Positions 6,237 to 10,895 of a DNA stretch of 10,895 nt are shown piece by piece (position 1 is the stretch's first letter; the number at the start of each line of letters is the position of its first letter). A program made the position numbers and the translations under genes. Source of the stretch: Beijerinckiaceae bacterium (lineage in GTDB: Bacteria > Pseudomonadota > Alphaproteobacteria > Rhizobiales > Beijerinckiaceae); contig DAIESR010000232.1 of NCBI GenBank assembly GCA_027346205.1, positions 1 to 10,895 on the forward strand, read 5' to 3'. Under the pieces are notes generated by a model. That model did no database searches. It had not been told where the DNA came from and saw only the letters and a list, made by a program, of their open reading frames with translations.

Positions 6237-7910
6237 ATGCTCGTTCAGCTCGCCATTCGCGATATTGTGCTGATCGACAGGCTCGATCTCGAATTCGGTC
6301 GCGGCCTTACCGTGCTGACCGGCGAGACGGGTGCCGGCAAGTCGATTCTGCTCGATGCATTTTCGCTGAGCCTCGGCGCGCGTGGCGACGGGTCGCTCGT
6401 GCGGCATGGCGAGCCGCAGGGCCAGGTCACCGCCGTCTTCGATCTGCCGATGGAGCATCCGGCGCTTGCCGCGGCGCGGGCGCAGGACATCGAATCGGAT
6501 GGCGAGCTGATCCTGCGCCGTGTGCAGATGGCGGACGGGCGCACCCGCGCCTTCGTCAATGATCAGCCGGTGAGCGCTCAGGCCCTGCGGGGCATCGCCC
6601 GTGGTCTCGTCGAAATCCATGGCCAGCATGATGATCGCGCGCTCGTTGACCCGAGCATGCATCGCCAGATCATCGATGCCTATGGCGGGCTTTTCGCCGA
6701 ATGCGCGGCAGTGCGCGACGCCCATGCGGCGCTTCGTGCGGCGGAAACCGAGTTTGCGGACGAGCAGGCGCGTCTCGAAAAAGTGCGGGGCGAGGCGGAT
6801 TATCTGCGCCATGCCCATGCCGAATTGACGAAGCTTGCGCCAACCCCCGGCGAAGAGACCGAGCTTGCCGAGCGCCGCGCGGCCATGATGCAGGCGGAAA
6901 AGGTCAGCGCCGAGCTGCGCGATGCCCATGAGGCGGTCGCTGGCGATGGCGCTCCGCTCTCCATGTTGTCTTCCGTCCTGCGGCGTCTCGAAAGACGGCA
7001 GGCTCAGGCGCCGGAACTGATCGTACCCGTGCTGCAGGCTTTGGACGCCGCGTTCAACGCTTTCGACATCGCCGGGCAGGCCCTCGACGAGGCGCTGCGT
7101 CTCGCCGATCACGATCCGGCCGAGCTTGAAAGAGTCGAGGAGCGGCTTTTCGCGCTGCGTGCCGCGGGCCGCAAATATAGTGTCGCTGTCGATGCGCTGG
7201 CTGAGCTTGCCGAAAAGATTGCGGGCGATCTCGCGGCGCTCGATGCCGGTGAGGCGCGGCTCGTACGTCTCGAGAAAGCGGTGAGCAATGCGCAATGTGC
7301 CTATGATGTGGCGGCCCGCGCGCTCTCTGCCGCGCGCAAGAGCGCCGCGAAGGAACTCGAAAAAGCGGTGTCTGCCGAACTCGGGCCCTTGAAGCTCGAA
7401 GGCGCGAGTTTTCTGGTGCAGTTCCGGCAGGACGCTGCGGCAGCTGCCGGTCCGGCGGGCATCGATCAGCTCGAATTCTGGGTGAAGACCAATCCGGGCA
7501 CCAAGCCGGGACCTTTGATGAAGATTGCCTCAGGGGGCGAACTCGCGCGCTTCATGCTGGCGTTGAAAGTCGTGCTGGCAGATCGCGGCTCGGCCCCCAC
7601 CCTGGTCTTCGATGAGATCGATACGGGCGTCGGTGGCGCGGTGGCCGAAGCCATCGGTCAGCGGCTGGCCCGCCTGGCGGGCGGCGTCCAAGTACTCGCC
7701 GTGACCCATGCGCCGCAGGTGGCGGCGCAAGCCAATGGCCATTTCCGCATCGCCAAGGATCAGATGGACAAGGGTGCGCGGGTCGCGACCCGCGTAACTC
7801 ATCTCGGACTAGGGGCGCGGCGCGAGGAGATTGCCCGCATGCTCGCCGGCGCGACAATCACGGAAGAGGCGCGCGCCGCGGCCGGCAGGTTGCTGGCTGG
7901 AACGGGGTAG
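6237..7910 (+). CDS. recN: DNA repair protein RecN (SMC-like ATPase)
   Basis: RecN is a cytoplasmic SMC-family ATPase that gathers and holds DNA ends during recombinational repair of double-strand breaks together with RecA. The 557-residue product has the full family layout. The N-terminal half-ATPase carries Walker A GETGAGKS (29-36) and the family motif LVEIHGQHD (124-132). A coiled-coil-prone region rich in Ala, Glu and Arg spans about 155-375. The C-terminal half-ATPase carries signature SGGELARF (432-439), Walker B TLVFDEID (455-462) and switch His in VTHAP (489-493). The ATG at 6237 starts right at the first strand (MLVQLAIRDIVLIDRL), typical of the family, but its ribosome site is weak (GGGCGA, about 11 nt away) and lies at the foot of a hairpin. 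The ending (EIARMLAG ... RLLAGTG) looks intact, so the downstream insertion did not truncate it. recN is often SOS-induced, but no full LexA box is visible. Confidence 0.96.
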   Translation: MLVQLAIRDIVLIDRLDLEFGRGLTVLTGETGAGKSILLDAFSLSLGARGDGSLVRHGEPQGQVTAVFDLPMEHPALAAARAQDIESDGELILRRVQMADGRTRAFVNDQPVSAQALRGIARGLVEIHGQHDDRALVDPSMHRQIIDAYGGLFAECAAVRDAHAALRAAETEFADEQARLEKVRGEADYLRHAHAELTKLAPTPGEETELAERRAAMMQAEKVSAELRDAHEAVAGDGAPLSMLSSVLRRLERRQAQAPELIVPVLQALDAAFNAFDIAGQALDEALRLADHDPAELERVEERLFALRAAGRKYSVAVDALAELAEKIAGDLAALDAGEARLVRLEKAVSNAQCAYDVAARALSAARKSAAKELEKAVSAELGPLKLEGASFLVQFRQDAAAAAGPAGIDQLEFWVKTNPGTKPGPLMKIASGGELARFMLALKVVLADRGSAPTLVFDEIDTGVGGAVAEAIGQRLARLAGGVQVLAVTHAPQVAAQANGHFRIAKDQMDKGARVATRVTHLGLGARREEIARMLAGATITEEARAAAGRLLAGTG

Positions 7911-7923
7911 GCTTGACGTTCCA

Positions 7924-7931
7924 AGGAGGGG
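7924..7931 (+). promoter_or_regulatory. Strong Shine-Dalgarno of the methyltransferase
   Basis: AGGAGGGG ends 4 nt before TTG 7936 in the 25-bp gap after recN. It is the best ribosome binding site in the window and decides the unusual TTG start. No in-frame ATG or GTG is nearby, and the longer upstream frame only runs through recN. Confidence 0.8.
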
Positions 7932-7935
7932 TAAC

Positions 7936-9420
7936 TTGGGGGAATTTACCGACTTCGCTCACACCGAGGGTCAATCTGCCACGCAAGGCCTTGCGGTTGA
8001 TGAGCAGAAGGCGCTTGGCCAATTTATGACCCAGCCAAGCATCGCGCTTGCAATGGCGCGACGTGCCTGCTGTGGCGTTGACGTGGATGTCGTTCGGATT
8101 CTTGAGCCTGCGGCAGGAAGCGGCATTCTGGCGGCGGCAGTGGTAGAGACGTTGTTGGAGCGTCCGGCACGGCCATCTCGTATCGAGTTGACCTTCAGGG
8201 AATTGGATGGTCGGCTTATTCCGGTCTTGCGTCGCCTGGGTGAGAAAATGCGCCGCATTGCCAAAACGAAAGGGGTCAGCCTTTCCGTCTCAGTGAGGAA
8301 AGGCGATTTCCTTTTGTCGGAGATCGCCACAAAGCGCCGCAATCAGTACGACGTTATTATCGCCAATCCCCCATACTTCAAACTGAACAAAAAAGCACCC
8401 CAGGCGTTGGCCCACGCCTATGCCGTCTACGGGCAGCCGAATATCTACGGTCTGTTTATGGCGGCCACTGCGCAATTGCTTGCTCCGGAAGGTCGGTGGT
8501 GCTTCATCACGCCGCGTTCATGGACAAACGGATCGTATTTCGCGGCAGTCCGCCGACACATGCTGGCTTGGCTTCGGATCGATGCGATGCACGTCTTCGA
8601 AAGCCGAGAGGATCACTTCACGGACGACGATATCTTACAGGAAGCGATGATCACATGGGCGACCGCACAGGTTGCTCCGTTACCCGATATCGTGGTGAGT
8701 ACTAGCCAAGGAATCAATGACTTGGCCGATGCCGAATTGCGATCGCTTCCGGCCGCCAAGATTGTCGGTGGCGATAGAGGGCGGATGATCGCGTTGCCGC
8801 TGTCCGATCAAGACGATTTTCCATCGTGTTCAGAGACGTTGGAGTCGCTGGGTTTGAAGGTGTCAACTGGCCCCGTCGTTGCCTTTCGTGCGTCCAGGCA
8901 TCTTAGCGAGAGGAAGAACAGGAATACCGTTCCCCTGCTTTGGATGCAGCATATCTCGCGCATGGGAATCTCATGGCCGATCGACAAGAAGCGGGAGCAC
9001 ATCATGGCGTGTGTCGAGTCTTCGTGGATGCTGGTGCCGAATGCGCCGATGGTCTTGCTGCGCAGGTTTTCTCCAAAGGAAGACGTGCGGCGGGTGACCG
9101 CTGCGGCCTATACCGGCGGGCTCCCAGGTGCCCAAGTCGGGCTCGAAAATCACCTGAACTATATCTACCGTCCTGGTGGCAAGCTGAGCCGTGCGGAAGC
9201 GATGGGGATTGCTGCCTATCTCAACAGCCGTCAGGTTGATGCGTATTTCCGGTCCGTTGCAGGAAGCACGCAGGTTAACGCAACCGAGTTGCGTCAACTG
9301 GCGATGCCCACCTTAGCTCAACTGACGGAAATCGGGCAGCGATGCACCCTGGGGATGTCTTTGGGCGCGATCGACACATGCGTCGGATCGATCCTTGATA
9401 AACAGGAGATAGCGGCGTGA
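7936..9420 (+). CDS. Type II N6-adenine DNA methyltransferase (BsuBI/PstI-like)
   Basis: This is the modification enzyme of the R-M pair; it should transfer a methyl group from S-adenosylmethionine to adenine N6 in the site cut by the neighbouring nuclease. From TTG 7936 it has 494 residues, close to the roughly 500 I recall for M.BsuBI and M.PstI. Motif order is that of gamma-class amino-methyltransferases: motif X GQFMTQPSIALAM (28-40), motif I ILEPAAGSG (55-63), motif II FRELDG (88-92), motif III RKGDF (121-125), catalytic motif IV NPPY (144-147), and ITPRSWTNGSYF (191-202). The region after about 320 should hold target recognition. It starts 25 bp after recN with a strong ribosome site, and its TGA overlaps the nuclease GTG. 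Third codon positions look richer in A/T than in recN, consistent with transfer. The family is fairly sure; the recognition sequence is not shown. Confidence 0.9.
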   Translation: MGEFTDFAHTEGQSATQGLAVDEQKALGQFMTQPSIALAMARRACCGVDVDVVRILEPAAGSGILAAAVVETLLERPARPSRIELTFRELDGRLIPVLRRLGEKMRRIAKTKGVSLSVSVRKGDFLLSEIATKRRNQYDVIIANPPYFKLNKKAPQALAHAYAVYGQPNIYGLFMAATAQLLAPEGRWCFITPRSWTNGSYFAAVRRHMLAWLRIDAMHVFESREDHFTDDDILQEAMITWATAQVAPLPDIVVSTSQGINDLADAELRSLPAAKIVGGDRGRMIALPLSDQDDFPSCSETLESLGLKVSTGPVVAFRASRHLSERKNRNTVPLLWMQHISRMGISWPIDKKREHIMACVESSWMLVPNAPMVLLRRFSPKEDVRRVTAAAYTGGLPGAQVGLENHLNYIYRPGGKLSRAEAMGIAAYLNSRQVDAYFRSVAGSTQVNATELRQLAMPTLAQLTEIGQRCTLGMSLGAIDTCVGSILDKQEIAA

Positions 9421-10541
9421 AGGAGCGTAAGAAATCAGGTACGAAGAAGGCCGCAGCATACAAGCCCGATCTGGCCGTGCCATTCCCGGCCCTATTGACG
9501 GTTAACCAGATCCGCGAGCGATTGGAGAGAATTTTCCCCGAGGAGTTCCCAGACCGCGGCCTTTTGGTGGGGGTGATGGCCGCCCGCGTCATTTTTGTTT
9601 CCTTGTATGGGGGCTTTGTCGAGGGGGCTGCCCGATTTCTGCGCCCTTCCTTTGTTTACCATTTCACGGAAGAGCAAAGCACCAAGGTGACAGACGCGGA
9701 GCGGCTTGACTGGACTTCGCGCGCTCACAAGGGTGGAAACCGTCCAGCGGGAAAGCCATGGTATGCCGATACCAGCCGCGAACCTATCCGGGATGACCTG
9801 ATCCGGAACAGGTTGCTGATTATGGGGGTCATGGAAAAGAACGCTCCCGATCTCCACTCAACCACTGCCAGCACCCCGATTTATTTCTTGCTCGCCGATT
9901 TTGCGAAGTTGTTTGAGCCGAGCCTGACGCCGGACAGTTTGGCGGAAATGGTCCCAACTTGGCAAAAGAAATATCTGAACCCGAGCACCTTGCAACGCAT
10001 GGCCCTGCGAGCCCGAGGAGTTCATCGCAGGACCGGCGATATTCTGGTCGACTTGCCCAATGGCGAGAGGGTCAAATTGTCCTCGGGCGCTTCCAATCAG
10101 ATTGTGAAGGCGCTGATCGAGCAATTCTCGATCATCCACTTGAAGGCGCCGATGGTCTTCTGGATCAGCGCCAGCGACAAAAAATCCTACCCTCAGTTTC
10201 AGGAATTGTGGGCCTCGGTCGGCCTGCGATTCGATGTATGTGCGGAACTTCCCGATCTCATTCTGGGAGACATGGGCGACCCGGTGACCTTCTATTTCTG
10301 CGAGGTGGTGGCGACTGACGGGCCGGTAACAGACGCACGGAAGAAAGCCCTCCTCAGCCTTGTTAGAGAATCGGCCATTCAGGAGAACGACGTGCGATTT
10401 GTGACGGCGTTCGAAGATCGGGAGGCGAGCCCGTTCCGCAAGGTGTTCTCACAGTTGGCGACGGATTCATTAGTGTGGTTCCGAACGGAGCCGAAAACGA
10501 TCGTCATCATCAGTACCGACACCCGTTGGACCGCCGAATAG
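9417..10541 (+). CDS. Type II restriction endonuclease, BsuBI/PstI family
   Basis: The 374-residue product matches the C-terminal part of the BsuBI/PstI endonuclease family. Typical segments are LPDLILGD (278-285), FCEVVATDGPVTDARKKALL (294-313), DVRFVTAFEDREASPFRKV (325-343) and LVWFRTEPK (352-360). D280 and E296 are candidate metal-binding residues of a PD-(D/E)XK-like site, but the E is followed by VV rather than xK, so the lysine must come from elsewhere; that is inference. Residues about 28-230 would be the N-terminal, probably helical, DNA-binding domain. R.PstI and R.BsuBI are, as I recall, near 320 residues, so this protein is somewhat longer, with a Lys-rich N-terminus. GTG at 9417 overlaps the methyltransferase stop and has AGGAG 8 nt upstream (9404-9408), which fixes the start. 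Family prototypes cut CTGCA/G; the specificity here is untested. Confidence 0.88.
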   Translation: MKERKKSGTKKAAAYKPDLAVPFPALLTVNQIRERLERIFPEEFPDRGLLVGVMAARVIFVSLYGGFVEGAARFLRPSFVYHFTEEQSTKVTDAERLDWTSRAHKGGNRPAGKPWYADTSREPIRDDLIRNRLLIMGVMEKNAPDLHSTTASTPIYFLLADFAKLFEPSLTPDSLAEMVPTWQKKYLNPSTLQRMALRARGVHRRTGDILVDLPNGERVKLSSGASNQIVKALIEQFSIIHLKAPMVFWISASDKKSYPQFQELWASVGLRFDVCAELPDLILGDMGDPVTFYFCEVVATDGPVTDARKKALLSLVRESAIQENDVRFVTAFEDREASPFRKVFSQLATDSLVWFRTEPKTIVIISTDTRWTAE

Positions 10542-10550
10542 GACGACACA

Positions 10551-10682
10551 ATGGCTATGGATGCCCTGGAGCGGCGCTTTACCCATTCAAAGCTTTCCGT
10601 TCCTTGCTTGGCATCGTGTGCGGAGTTGAGGCGCGGACCTCGACGACCTTTATTCGGGCGACTGGATGCATCCTACATGTAG
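10551..10682 (+). pseudogene. Possible 43-codon gene remnant after the endonuclease
   Basis: An ATG at 10551 follows the endonuclease stop by 9 bp and has AGGA 7 nt upstream. The frame begins MAMDALERRF, like the start of an ordinary protein, then becomes Arg/Pro-rich and stops at the TAG inside a palindrome (10673-10682). I recognise no family. It could be the surviving 5' end of a third cassette gene cut by a rearrangement, a true small protein, or chance. Pseudogene status is inference. Confidence 0.3.
10664..10682. repeat. Two abutting 10-bp perfect palindromes
   Basis: GGATGCATCC (10664-10673) and CTACATGTAG (10673-10682) share one base. Both are perfectly self-complementary. They sit between the + strand R-M cassette and a convergent gene, where a recombination scar, protein site or chance are all possible. 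They are too short and loopless to be good terminators. Confidence 0.5.
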
Positions 10683-10720
10683 TGGGTGTCTGCATTAACG
10701 GGATATGGTGGTAGGCTCCC

Positions 10721-10895
10721 TTAAAACCCGTAATCGTCGAGAACGTTCTGCGGCACTTCGAGCCCGGCGATCATGGCCCGTTCGACGGCGGCGAAATGCG
10801 CCCGCATCAAAGCCTTATGGCCGGGAATGGTCAGTTCCCGCTCGGTCGGCACCGGCCTATGTTCCGCGCAGCGCAAGATGAGATCGGTTGAAAGC
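10721..10895 (-). CDS. C-terminal end of an unidentified protein (partial)
   Basis: On the minus strand an open frame enters from the right edge and ends with TAA at 10723-10721, giving 57 visible residues with no start in the window. The tail reads RELTIPGHKALMRAHFAAVERAM, then GLEVPQNVLDDYGF in part. The helix followed by G-x-x-VPxxVLxDY resembles a short segment I recall from C-terminal parts of large polyvalent proteins and other plasmid or phage proteins (G-x-PVPAxVLADYP). That would fit a mobile-element gene, but it is weak. Codon use is GC-rich, unlike the adjacent R-M genes. It converges on the endonuclease with 179 bp between. Function is unknown. Confidence 0.65.
   Translation of the reverse strand, partial: LSTDLILRCAEHRPVPTERELTIPGHKALMRAHFAAVERAMIAGLEVPQNVLDDYGF

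Noticed and set aside
6129..7295. A 388-codon minus-strand frame opposite recN
   Set aside because: Antisense to the RecN ATPase and coiled-coil region; no motif or ribosome site supports it.
7831..7935. Longer N-terminus for the methyltransferase starting inside recN
   Set aside because: The extra residues are an out-of-frame reading of the recN 3' end, Arg/Pro-rich, while TTG 7936 has an excellent ribosome site and gives the usual family length.
10475..10714. A 79-codon + frame overlapping the end of the endonuclease
   Set aside because: Its first third is an out-of-frame reading of the endonuclease gene and the rest has no protein character.
1..10895. CRISPR array, tRNA, rRNA or insertion sequence
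   Set aside because: No regularly spaced repeats, cloverleaf-like sequence, rRNA segment or transposase motif was seen on either strand.

Overview
The window looks like a piece of an alphaproteobacterial chromosome, most likely order Hyphomicrobiales (Rhizobiales) and perhaps the Beijerinckiaceae/Methylocella side. The evidence is the gene order ftsA-ftsZ-lpxC-bamD-recN, the FtsA and FtsZ sequence style, GC-rich codon use, and an intergenic palindrome whose arms (AGAGCAT ... ATGCTCT) resemble a dispersed repeat I associate with that order. The genus is an inference from memory and was not searched.

Layout: (1) 6-3132, the end of the division/cell-wall cluster, with ftsA then ftsZ on the + strand, closed by a perfect 13-bp stem-loop terminator at 3152-3181. 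(2) 3399-4340, lpxC for lipid A synthesis. (3) 4341-4918, a mostly non-coding stretch with a long imperfect palindrome (4589-4647) and a doubtful 78-codon ORF whose stop overlaps the bamD start. (4) 4919-5830, bamD, an outer-membrane lipoprotein of the beta-barrel assembly machine; its stop codon lies inside a second palindrome (5828-5880). (5) 5881-6236, a leader without a convincing gene, then recN (6237-7910). (6) 7936-10541, a two-gene type II restriction-modification cassette of the BsuBI/PstI kind: an N6-adenine methyltransferase starting at TTG behind a very strong Shine-Dalgarno sequence, and a restriction endonuclease whose GTG start overlaps the methyltransferase stop. (7) 10542-10720, a remnant-like stretch with a 43-codon ORF and two abutting 10-bp palindromes. 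(8) 10721-10895, the C-terminal end of an unrecognised minus-strand gene running in from the right.

The left 7.9 kb is conserved chromosomal core: FtsA anchors FtsZ at the septum, LpxC commits UDP-GlcNAc-derived precursor to lipid A, BamD builds the outer membrane, and RecN repairs double-strand breaks. The right 3 kb is accessory. In many alphaproteobacteria recN is followed by ligA; here a restriction-modification cassette follows only 25 bp after recN, then a gene remnant and a convergent gene of possible mobile-element origin. This looks like the left edge of an island inserted directly behind recN. I did not find an unmistakably new system. The points most worth checking are the island boundary, the coupled R-M pair, the bamD-overlapping ORF and the two palindromes.
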